From Ornithinimicrobium laminariae (GTDB lineage: Bacteria; Actinomycetota; Actinomycetes; Actinomycetales; Dermatophilaceae), in the NCBI RefSeq assembly GCF_019457945.1, contig NZ_JAHZSU010000003.1, positions 434,001 through 498,000 on the forward strand: a stretch of 64,000 bases of DNA. The letters run 5' to 3'. Every line of letters starts with the position of its first letter. The first letter of the stretch is position 1. Both the position numbers and the translations under genes were made by a program. The notes beneath the pieces were generated by a model that saw nothing but the letters and a program-made list of their open reading frames with translations, was not told where the DNA came from and made no database searches. Below are positions 17,144 to 24,009 of the stretch, piece by piece.

Positions 17144-18106
17144 TCACTGGCCAAATCGCACGGCGGCCAGGTCTGCCGCGCCGATCATTCCGGCGTCGTT
17201 ACCCAGAGCCGCGATCACCATGGGCGGCAGCGGTCGGTGCCCACGCGCCGTCAGCTGTCGGGCAAAGGCTGCTCGCGCTGGCTCCAACACCAGATCACCA
17301 GCAGCGCTGACCCCGCCACCGATCACAAACATGTCAGGGTCCAAGACGGCAGCGAGGCTAGCCATCCCCTCCCCTACCCAATGGCCGATGTCTTCCAACA
17401 GTTCAATCGAAGCTTGGTCTCCAGCCTTGGCCGCCGTAGTGATCATCGTCCCGCTCAACGCCTGAGGGTCGCCGCCACACAATGCAGACAACTCAGCGGC
17501 GTGCGGGCTTTGGGCTGCCACCATCTCCCTTGCCTCACGCACGAGGGCGGTACCGCTGGCGTACTGCTCCCAACATCCCCGATTGCCACATCCACAACGC
17601 CGACCGTCTGGCACGACGCGCAGGTGTCCGATCTCGGCTGCCATTCCGTGAGCGCCGCGGGTGAGTTGATCCTGGCTAATGATGCCGCCGCCAACCCCTG
17701 TGCCCAGGGTGACCATGACGGTGTCTTTAGCTTCCCGAGCCGCGCCAAACTTGAACTCTCCCCAGGCGGCTGCGTTGGCGTCGTTGTCCAACGTGACGGG
17801 CAGCCCTGTCGCGTCGCGCAGGCGCTGGGCCAGTGGCTCATCCCGCCAAGCCAAATTAGGGGCGAAAACTACGGCCTCGCCGTCGGCGTCGACAAAGCCT
17901 GCGCAGGCCACGCCAATCCCACCGATGGTCTGCCCGCCTGATTTGGCCTGCAATTCTGCGGCAACCTCGGCCACCGCATTCGCGATTGCGCCGACGTCTT
18001 GGGCCGGGGTCTCACGCCGCGCCTTCTCAAGCACCTTGCCCGTCGAGTCCACCGTGCTCGCTGCGATCTTGGTGCCCCCGATGTCGACACCGATGTAGAC
18101 GGTCAT
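17144..18106 (-). CDS. ROK family glucokinase
   Basis: A 320-aa sugar kinase with VGVDIGGTKIAAS, TLDNDANAAAWGE, LGTGVGGGI, GHLRVVPDGRRCGCGNRGCWEQYASG (zinc site) and VIGGGVSAAGD. This is the canonical bacterial ROK glucokinase layout and length. Its ATG overlaps the SRPBCC gene stop by 4 bp, so expression is coupled. The neighbouring ROK gene shares the same motif order and probably arose by tandem duplication. Which copy prefers glucose and which another hexose cannot be told. Confidence 0.9.
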   Translation of the reverse strand: MTVYIGVDIGGTKIAASTVDSTGKVLEKARRETPAQDVGAIANAVAEVAAELQAKSGGQTIGGIGVACAGFVDADGEAVVFAPNLAWRDEPLAQRLRDATGLPVTLDNDANAAAWGEFKFGAAREAKDTVMVTLGTGVGGGIISQDQLTRGAHGMAAEIGHLRVVPDGRRCGCGNRGCWEQYASGTALVREAREMVAAQSPHAAELSALCGGDPQALSGTMITTAAKAGDQASIELLEDIGHWVGEGMASLAAVLDPDMFVIGGGVSAAGDLVLEPARAAFARQLTARGHRPLPPMVIAALGNDAGMIGAADLAAVRFGQ

Positions 18107-18579
18107 TCACTTTCTCCTGACTGGCGAAGGTTGTGCACTTGCATCGCTCGTTTCTGCAGCGCAGTGAGCGCTGTCGCGACGATCATCTTTTCAGCCTTGC
18201 GGCGCAGGGCACCAAGCATGGGCACCTGCGGCACAACCGTGAGCCGGTAGGTGAGCAGGGTCCCCTTATCGTGTTCAACAAGTTCGTAGGAGCCAGAAAG
18301 CGCTCGAAGCGCCTTCGACTCCACCATCTCCCACGACACGTTCCCGACCCCGGCGTTGCCGATCTCCCAGGCATAGTCCAAAACGTAGGTGTCTTTGAGA
18401 ATTCCGGCGTTCATCTCGAAGCGGACCCGGTCAGCCCAGCCGTCGCCTTCGTGGGACAAGACCTCGACCCGTTGGACTTCGCGCGCCCACTCGGGATAAG
18501 TCTCGAACTCAGCGATCACGCCAACGACCGTTCCGGGAAGCGCTTCAATCACAACGGTCGATTCGGTGACATCAGGCAT
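18103..18579 (-). CDS. SRPBCC (polyketide cyclase/START-like) family protein
   Basis: A 158-aa protein with a helix-grip fold pattern: N-terminal ESTVVIEALPGTVVGVIAEFETYPEWAREV and C-terminal long amphipathic helix (KAEKMIVATALTALQKRAMQ). It resembles Rv2185c and similar actinobacterial proteins beside the acyl-CoA synthetase gene. The fold binds a hydrophobic ligand, and the neighbouring FadD15-type gene suggests a lipid. The ATG has TAGCCT 6 nt upstream, consistent with a leaderless transcript starting the ROK operon. Confidence 0.82.
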   Translation of the reverse strand: MPDVTESTVVIEALPGTVVGVIAEFETYPEWAREVQRVEVLSHEGDGWADRVRFEMNAGILKDTYVLDYAWEIGNAGVGNVSWEMVESKALRALSGSYELVEHDKGTLLTYRLTVVPQVPMLGALRRKAEKMIVATALTALQKRAMQVHNLRQSGESE

Positions 18580-18709
18580 GCGTTTAGGCTAACCGCTTAG
18601 TCCCCGTTGGCCTCGACACGCGCAGCCCAACAGGTAATTGGCAGGTCGTGTCCGGCCAATTCGGGCTAACATAAGACGTTCCGCCCCACCCTGGAGCCAG
18701 GAGGCCGCA

Positions 18710-20500
18710 GTGCAGGACATCGTCGTCCCCCCGTTGATCCCCGTGACCACGGAGGGAAACCTCTCAGATATCCCCTATGACTGGGCACGCAAAGATCCCA
18801 GCCACGTGCTGGTGCGCGTCAAAGAGGGTTCAAGTTGGCGTGACGTCAGCGCTAAACAGTTCAATGACGAGGTGCGTCAGTTAGCCAAGGGATTCATGGC
18901 CGCCGGCATTGCTCCCGGTGAGAGCGTCGCCATTATGTCGCGCACTCGCTACGAGTGGACTTTGTGCGACTTCGCTCTGTGGACTGCGGGTGCCGTTCCG
19001 GTGCCGGTCTACGAAACGTCATCGCCTGATCAGGTGACCTGGATTTGCTCTGACTCAGCCGTGGTCGCCATGGTCGTCGAAGATGCCAGCCACGCGACGC
19101 TGATCTCAACGATTCGCCACGATCTTCCCCAGTTGCGCGATCTCTGGCAGATCGACACGGGTGGCTTGGACGAGCTCGCCGCCGCGGGCAGTGACATCTC
19201 TGACGAATCGCTTGATGAGCGACGGGCAACCCTGGATCGGGCATCGCTCGCCACCATCATTTATACGTCGGGCACGACAGGCCGTCCCAAGGGATGCGAG
19301 TTGACGCACGACAACTTCCTCGCCCTGACGGAGAACACGACCGAGCGTTTGCAAGAGGTTGTCAGTGTCGACGGCGCGAGCACGCTGCTCTTTTTGCCGC
19401 TGGCGCACGTCTTCGCGCGTTTCGTTGAGGTGCTGGCCATCTACTCTGGCTCCACCTTGGGTCACACCGATGACCCCAAGCGTGTCATTGAGGACCTCGG
19501 CACATTCCACCCGACGTTCCTTCTCTCGGTCCCTAGAGTGTTTGAAAAGATCTACAACTCGAGCGAGCAGAAGGCCACGGCTGGCGGAAAAGGCAAGATT
19601 TTTGCCTGGGCTGCCAAGGTTGCGATCGACTACAGCAAGGCGCAGGACACTGGTGGTCCCGGCTTCGCCCTACGTGCACAGCACAAGGTTGCCGACCGCT
19701 TGGTCTACGGCAAGTTGAAGGACGCCATGGGCGGTCGCCTGCAGTACGCCGTGTCCGGTGGCGCTGCTCTTGGCGAACGCATGGGCCACTTCTTCCGCGG
19801 TGTTGGCTTGATCGTGCTTGAGGGCTATGGCCTGACCGAGACGACAGCCCCCGCGAACGTCAACACCCCCGACCTGATCAAGATCGGATCAGTTGGTCGG
19901 CCGCTGCCAGGGGCCGGTGTGCGAATTGCCGAAGACGGCGAAATTCTCATCAAGGGAAGCAACGTCTTCCGCGGCTACCACAACAACCCCGAGGCCACGG
20001 CTGAAGCACTAAGGGATGGCTGGTTCCACACCGGCGACCTTGGTGAGTTGGACGATGACGGGTTCCTCAAGGTCACTGGCCGCAAGAAGGAAATCCTGGT
20101 CACGGCTGCCGGCAAGAACGTCTCCCCTGCTGTGCTCGAGGACCGTTTGCGCTCTAGCCCACTGGTGTCCCAGTGCATGGTTGTTGGGGACGGACGTCCG
20201 TTCATCGGAGCACTAGTAACGTTGGACGACGAGATGTTGCCGACGTGGGCCGCCAACCACGGCCTTGAAGGTCTCACCGTCGAAGAAGCGCGCAAGAACG
20301 ATTTAGTTCTAGCCGAGGTTCAGAAGGCGGTTGATCACGCCAATGCGGCAGTGAGCCGGGCAGAATCAATTCGCAAATTCGACATTCTGGAAGCCGATTT
20401 CACTGAGGAAAACGGCTATCTGACCCCCTCCATGAAGCTGCGGCGTAACCGCGTTATGGAGACGATGTCCGAACGGGTAGACGCGCTCTACGACAAGTAG
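18710..20500 (+). CDS. fadD15: Long-chain fatty-acid-CoA ligase (FadD15-type)
   Basis: AMP-forming acyl-CoA synthetase of 596 aa. It shows the P-loop signature IIYTSGTTGRPKGCELTH, the adenylation motif EGYGLTETTAPANVN, the DGWFHTGDLGELDDDGFLKVTGRKKEILVTAAGKNVSP hinge region (here given in overlapping parts), and a C-terminal Lys region. The GTG follows AGGAGG at ideal spacing; the longer frame upstream lacks a ribosome site. It is syntenic with fadD15 (Rv2187). It activates long-chain fatty acids for lipid synthesis or degradation at the cytoplasmic membrane face. Divergent from the SRPBCC-ROK operon. Confidence 0.92.
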   Translation: MQDIVVPPLIPVTTEGNLSDIPYDWARKDPSHVLVRVKEGSSWRDVSAKQFNDEVRQLAKGFMAAGIAPGESVAIMSRTRYEWTLCDFALWTAGAVPVPVYETSSPDQVTWICSDSAVVAMVVEDASHATLISTIRHDLPQLRDLWQIDTGGLDELAAAGSDISDESLDERRATLDRASLATIIYTSGTTGRPKGCELTHDNFLALTENTTERLQEVVSVDGASTLLFLPLAHVFARFVEVLAIYSGSTLGHTDDPKRVIEDLGTFHPTFLLSVPRVFEKIYNSSEQKATAGGKGKIFAWAAKVAIDYSKAQDTGGPGFALRAQHKVADRLVYGKLKDAMGGRLQYAVSGGAALGERMGHFFRGVGLIVLEGYGLTETTAPANVNTPDLIKIGSVGRPLPGAGVRIAEDGEILIKGSNVFRGYHNNPEATAEALRDGWFHTGDLGELDDDGFLKVTGRKKEILVTAAGKNVSPAVLEDRLRSSPLVSQCMVVGDGRPFIGALVTLDDEMLPTWAANHGLEGLTVEEARKNDLVLAEVQKAVDHANAAVSRAESIRKFDILEADFTEENGYLTPSMKLRRNRVMETMSERVDALYDK

Positions 20501-20510
20501 CCCGCTGACC

Positions 20511-21335
20511 TTAATTATTGATCGAAGCCTGTTCCGCCAACCATGCGGACCAGGCTTCGATCATTTCTGCCCCGCTCATCTCCCACTCCCGCCTTGCAAC
20601 TTCGTCCATCGTTTGACCTTCCGCGATCGCCGAGTACACGCGGGGAACGACGTCAGGGCCATCCGAACGCTGGGCCATCCAGGCGCATACAGACCACGCA
20701 CTGGCGTAAGCCGTCAACCGGTCAGGATTCGCAGTTGACAGGCCCGTTCCAATTCGTGGCTGGGCGGGCAACGCGGGTTCAGCGGCAACCAGGGCTGCCG
20801 TTTCTCGCCATACGTCTGGCCACCGCGCCGGATAGCCTCCATCGATCTGCTCGTACGCGGTGAACTCAGCCGAGCCTTCGCGCAGCCACCACGGCACGTC
20901 GGTTTGCTGGCTCTGCGCCAAATGGGTCATTTCGTGCGCTAACACCAAGTGTTTGCCCTGAGCATCCAGGATGTCGTAGGCCGCCGGGTTCATGACGATG
21001 ACTCGCTCTTGGCCTTCCCCGGTCACGACGGCTGGGACGGTGTTCTGGTCGCCGGGGAGTCCAGACAAGTCTGACCAGTCGGCGCTCGTTGCCGGAGCCA
21101 GAACCTTCACCGGGTAAGGAAGCGAACCTTGCCCCCAAAGTTGGTCGATGGGCGCTATCAACCTCTCGACGAGCTGTTGATACACCTGGCGACGCCCGGC
21201 TGGAGATGCGCCGGTCACCTCAACTCGGCCCTCGGGCTCCCCCCGCCCTAGACAGCCAGCCAGCCCGAGCGCAGTCCCTAGCCCGACACCGGCCCAGGCC
21301 AGTGCGGCCCGGCGGGATGGCGGTTGAGTTGGCAT
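20511..21335 (-). CDS. Lipoprotein with HExxH metalloprotease-like domain
   Basis: A 274-aa secreted lipoprotein. A twin-Arg-containing leader (SRRAALAWAGVGLGTALGLAGC) ends in lipobox LAGC. The mature part carries HLVLAHEMTHLAQ (HExxH) and, about 20 residues later, WWLREGSAEFTAYE, which supplies a third zinc ligand Glu, as in gluzincin 'peptidase MA-like' proteins. TAGGCT 7 nt before the ATG suggests a leaderless mRNA. The 3' end contains a hairpin that probably terminates the convergent fadD15. It is not part of the mycobacterial gene order, so it belongs to a local insertion. Substrate unknown. Confidence 0.82.
   Translation of the reverse strand: MPTQPPSRRAALAWAGVGLGTALGLAGCLGRGEPEGRVEVTGASPAGRRQVYQQLVERLIAPIDQLWGQGSLPYPVKVLAPATSADWSDLSGLPGDQNTVPAVVTGEGQERVIVMNPAAYDILDAQGKHLVLAHEMTHLAQSQQTDVPWWLREGSAEFTAYEQIDGGYPARWPDVWRETAALVAAEPALPAQPRIGTGLSTANPDRLTAYASAWSVCAWMAQRSDGPDVVPRVYSAIAEGQTMDEVARREWEMSGAEMIEAWSAWLAEQASINN
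20519..20563 (+). terminator. Hairpin downstream of fadD15, inside the convergent gene
   Basis: A 13-bp perfect stem (TGATCGAAGCCTG / CAGGCTTCGATCA), extended by TCCGC/GCGGA after one mismatch. It is 18 nt after the fadD15 stop and lies wholly in the last codons of the opposing lipoprotein gene. ATTTC follows the right arm. Confidence 0.75.
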
Positions 21336-21362
21336 ACAGACCAGCCTACGTATCGCCCTCTT

Positions 21363-21388
21363 ACAATTTGATTGTTTGATACAAGCAA
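21363..21388 (+). promoter_or_regulatory. MarR operator: two overlapping palindromes
   Basis: ACAAT-TTG-ATTGT (21363-21375) overlaps TTGTTTG-ATA-CAAGCAA (21372-21388, one mismatch). The second matches typical TTGCTTG half-sites bound by MarR-family repressors. The site overlaps the -35 box and spacer of the promoter for the MarR gene, a layout expected for autorepression. Confidence 0.75.
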
Positions 21389-21396
21389 CTTAATCT
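21368..21396 (+). promoter_or_regulatory. Promoter of marR-MFS operon
   Basis: TTGATT (-35, 21368-21373), a 17-bp spacer and TAATCT (-10, 21391-21396). The ATG is 6 nt after the -10 box, so transcription probably begins at the A of the start codon. Confidence 0.75.
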
Positions 21397-21402
21397 GGCT
21401 TG

Positions 21403-21891
21403 ATGGTCAACCCCCAGTACGTTGAAGAATTGACGGACGAACTCATCGAGACCTTGAAGGGGTTACGCACTGCGAAGCAGTCTTTGCCTCGACTTCACCC
21501 TGCCGTGGACCAATTGACCTACCCCGTTCTACAGAGTTTGGCGGACGGGCCACGTCGCGTTGGAGACCTCGCCAGCGCTGTCGGCACTGAGATCTCAACG
21601 GTTAGCCGCCAAGTCACGATGTTGAGCAATCATGGACTCCTCACCAAGGACACTGACCCCAATGATGGTCGGGCACAAGTCCTGAGCCTGACAGCTGAGG
21701 GCCGCAAAGTGTTGGCGCAGTCCCGCGATCGTCGAAACGCCCTTTTCCAACAACTACTCAAAGACTGGAGCGACAACGAGGTCGTTCACTTCACCCACCA
21801 CCTTCGGCAACTGTCGATTGATCTCGCCGCTAGCCCAGATTTGGCCAGCCTCGACACAGCAGACGAGGTTGAATCAGGAGAAACTGAATGA
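21403..21891 (+). CDS. MarR-family transcriptional regulator
   Basis: A 162-aa winged-helix repressor. The HTH core is RRVGDLASAVGTEISTVSRQVTMLSNHGLLTKD with wing DPNDGRAQVLSLTAEGRKVL, flanked by dimerisation helices. It overlaps the efflux gene by 4 bp (ATGA), so repressor and pump are one operon. Palindromic sites over its own promoter suggest autorepression relieved by a ligand of the pump. I prefer this ATG to the TTG one codon earlier because it fits the leaderless start. Inducer unknown. Confidence 0.92.
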   Translation: MVNPQYVEELTDELIETLKGLRTAKQSLPRLHPAVDQLTYPVLQSLADGPRRVGDLASAVGTEISTVSRQVTMLSNHGLLTKDTDPNDGRAQVLSLTAEGRKVLAQSRDRRNALFQQLLKDWSDNEVVHFTHHLRQLSIDLAASPDLASLDTADEVESGETE

Positions 21892-23546
21892 CTGCTCACG
21901 CACCTCGTGCCGCCAAACCGGCAGTTGATCTCACACACCGCGAGATCATCACCATCATGATCGGCCTGATGCTAGGCATGTTTCTTGCCGCACTCGATCA
22001 GACCGTTGTGTCGACCGCTATTCGCACCATCGCTGATGACCTCAAGGGGCTGCAATATCAGGCGTGGGCAACAACTGCCTACTTGATCACCGCCACCATC
22101 TCGACCCCGTTGTACGGCAAGTTGTCTGATATCTATGGCAGAAAGATCTTCTTTTCGGCAGCCATCACGATCTTTGTTGTCGGCTCGCTCTTGTGCACGC
22201 TAGCGACCGACATGTTCGAGCTTGCTGGGTACCGGGCTATCCAAGGCCTAGGCGCTGGCGGCCTGTTCTCGCTCGCTCTAGCCATCATTGGCGACATCGT
22301 GCCCGCTCGGGAACGAGCTAAGTATCAGGGCTACTTCCTTGCTGTGTTCGGAACCTCCAGTGTGCTGGGACCCGTCATTGGTGGTTTCCTCTCTGGTCAA
22401 GACAGCATTCTGGGCATCACTGGTTGGCGCTGGGTCTTTCTCGTGAACGTGCCCATCGGCCTCATTGCCTTCATCGTTGTCCAGCGCACGCTCAAACTGC
22501 AGCACACTCGCCTGGACCAGAAGATTGACTGGTGGGGCGCCGCAACCCTGGCTACTGGCCTGGTCCCGGTCCTACTGGTTGCAGAACAGGGACGGGACTG
22601 GGGTTGGACGTCAGTCGAATCGATTTCGATGTATGCGATTGCCGCCGTCTCGTTGTCTGCGTTCGTCATGATCGAAAAGCGAATGGGCGAATCAGCTCTC
22701 TTACCCTTCGAGTTGTTCGCCAGCCGCACTGTGCGGGTTGCCTCGATCGGCTCCGTATTGCTGGGTATGGCTATGTTTGGCGGCCTGGCATCGCTGCCGC
22801 TCTACCTGCAGATCGTTAAGGGCGCCACTCCCACGGAGGCTGGACTCCTGCTGCTGCCCATGACGCTCGGCATCATGACTGCCTCTATCGTGGCTGGCCA
22901 ACTCATCTCGCGAACCGGCCGCTATCGGATCTTCCCGGTCGTCGGCAGCGGGCTCTTGACTCTCGCCTTGCTAGGCATGTCATTTATTCAGTTTGACACA
23001 TCGCTGATTTTGACGATGAGTTTGATGCTGCTCTTTGGTCTGGGTTTGGGTTGCAACATGCAGCCGTTGACCCTCGCGGTGCAAACGTCAGTGAAGCCAC
23101 AGATGATCGGGGTTGCCACCGCTTCGGCGACCTTCACCCGTCAGATGGGTGGAACGCTAGGCACAGCGGTCTTCTTGTCGCTTCTCTTCGCTCAAGTCCC
23201 CGGCCAAATTGGCGATGCGATGGCCAAATACACCAACACCGACTCATTCCAGACCGCTTTGACTGACCCCGCTAATGCAACCTTCGCGGAGCAAATGGCA
23301 GATTCGGGCACCGGCTCGGGCCAGTTCGATAGCGTGCTGAGTGACTCATCGTTCTTGAACACCCTGGATCCAAGGTTGGCCGAACCATTCCTCGTTGGCT
23401 TCTCTGAGGCAATGGACAGTGTATTCCTCTTAGGCGCTGGCGTTGCGCTGCTGTGCTTTCTCGTCATGCTGTTTTTGCCGAATAACACCCTGCCTAGCAA
23501 AAGCGACAAGACTGCGAACGAAGAGGCGCCTGCCTCGGCTAACTAA
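21888..23546 (+). CDS. MFS multidrug efflux transporter (DHA2 family, 14 TMS)
   Basis: A 552-aa proton-coupled drug exporter. The first helix contains the DHA2 motif LAALDQTVVSTAIRTIADDL, then WATTAYLITATISTPLYGKLSDIYGRKIFF (motif A) and AIQGLGAGGLFSLALAIIGDIVP. The hydrophobicity and length fit 14 membrane helices, with a larger external loop before the last helix (residues about 440-505). It follows marR in the same operon and is likely induced by a toxic compound it exports. Its terminator hairpin lies in the following convergent gene. Confidence 0.93.
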   Translation: MTAHAPRAAKPAVDLTHREIITIMIGLMLGMFLAALDQTVVSTAIRTIADDLKGLQYQAWATTAYLITATISTPLYGKLSDIYGRKIFFSAAITIFVVGSLLCTLATDMFELAGYRAIQGLGAGGLFSLALAIIGDIVPARERAKYQGYFLAVFGTSSVLGPVIGGFLSGQDSILGITGWRWVFLVNVPIGLIAFIVVQRTLKLQHTRLDQKIDWWGAATLATGLVPVLLVAEQGRDWGWTSVESISMYAIAAVSLSAFVMIEKRMGESALLPFELFASRTVRVASIGSVLLGMAMFGGLASLPLYLQIVKGATPTEAGLLLLPMTLGIMTASIVAGQLISRTGRYRIFPVVGSGLLTLALLGMSFIQFDTSLILTMSLMLLFGLGLGCNMQPLTLAVQTSVKPQMIGVATASATFTRQMGGTLGTAVFLSLLFAQVPGQIGDAMAKYTNTDSFQTALTDPANATFAEQMADSGTGSGQFDSVLSDSSFLNTLDPRLAEPFLVGFSEAMDSVFLLGAGVALLCFLVMLFLPNNTLPSKSDKTANEEAPASAN

Positions 23547-23552
23547 GCAGCA

Positions 23553-23900
23553 TTACCCAGCGTCAGAGAGTCGCAATCGCGGCGAGGCCACTTCCCTTTG
23601 GGCAGTGGCCTCTGCTGCGTCGAGCAGGCTGACCAGACCTGCCTCCACAAAGATGTCGACCGCGGCCCACTCTTCATCCGTGAGCTCGTCAGTTTCTCCA
23701 GCCTCGATCGCCGGCTGGCTGCGCGCTGGGATCTCTTGGCCCATCCAAGCTTGCGCGACGACCGGCACCATGCACGACCCACAGCGCAAACCGCGCACCG
23801 GACAGGTCTGGCAATCAATCGTCGCAAGCCCTGGCGAAAGCCCGCTCGCACGACCGGGGTCGTTGGACAACCGTGGTTGGTTGCGTTCTTGCTGAGACAT
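23553..23900 (-). CDS. Small Cys-rich protein (CxxCPVRGxxCxxCMV)
   Basis: A 115-aa protein with four cysteines in DCQTCPVRGLRCGSCMVPVV (C30, C33, C40, C43), suited to bind zinc or an iron-sulfur cluster. An acidic C-terminal helix (ETDELTDEEWAAVDIFVEAGLVSLLDAAE) follows. GGAGGTGA sits 5 nt before the ATG, a very strong ribosome site. I have seen similar small proteins beside the DEDDh/UvrC-like gene in other actinomycetes, but no function is known to me. Another reading frame over the same region is a shadow. Confidence 0.8.
   Translation of the reverse strand: MSQQERNQPRLSNDPGRASGLSPGLATIDCQTCPVRGLRCGSCMVPVVAQAWMGQEIPARSQPAIEAGETDELTDEEWAAVDIFVEAGLVSLLDAAEATAQREVASPRLRLSDAG
23584..23612 (+). 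terminator. Hairpin downstream of MFS gene, inside the convergent gene
   Basis: GAGGCCACT / AGTGGCCTC form a 9-bp stem with an inner CCC-TTT-GGG, 38 nt past the MFS stop. It lies in the 3' coding end of the opposing Cys-rich gene. No T run follows. Confidence 0.55.
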
Positions 23901-23942
23901 AACGTCACCTCCGTAGTGGATGGTTCAGACGCTAGAGCCGAC

Positions 23943-23988
23943 CTCTGACATACCCTCCTAGCGGCGCTGCGCCGCAGGTATGTCAGAG
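23943..23988. repeat. Nested inverted repeat in divergent promoter region
   Basis: Outer arms CTCTGACATACC and GGTATGTCAGAG are a perfect 12-bp match. Within the 22-nt spacer lies a second palindrome, GCGGCGC-T-GCGCCGC. It sits between the Cys-rich gene and the DEDDh nuclease gene, ending about 8 nt before the latter's -10 box, a plausible operator for both. Confidence 0.7.
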
Positions 23989-24009
23989 CCCCCGCCTAAC
24001 GTTTGCCCC

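Noticed and set aside
17119..17154. TTG start for the second ROK gene
   Set aside because: Would overlap the previous gene; the GTG at 17118 has CCGGAG at proper distance and fits family length.
17000..17941. 313-residue plus-strand frame
   Set aside because: Antisense of the ROK genes, without recognisable motifs or ribosome site.
23543..23908. Alternative minus-strand frame over the Cys-rich gene
   Set aside because: The overlapping 115-aa frame has the strong GGAGGTGA site and ordered cysteines; this one is basic, with shadow composition.
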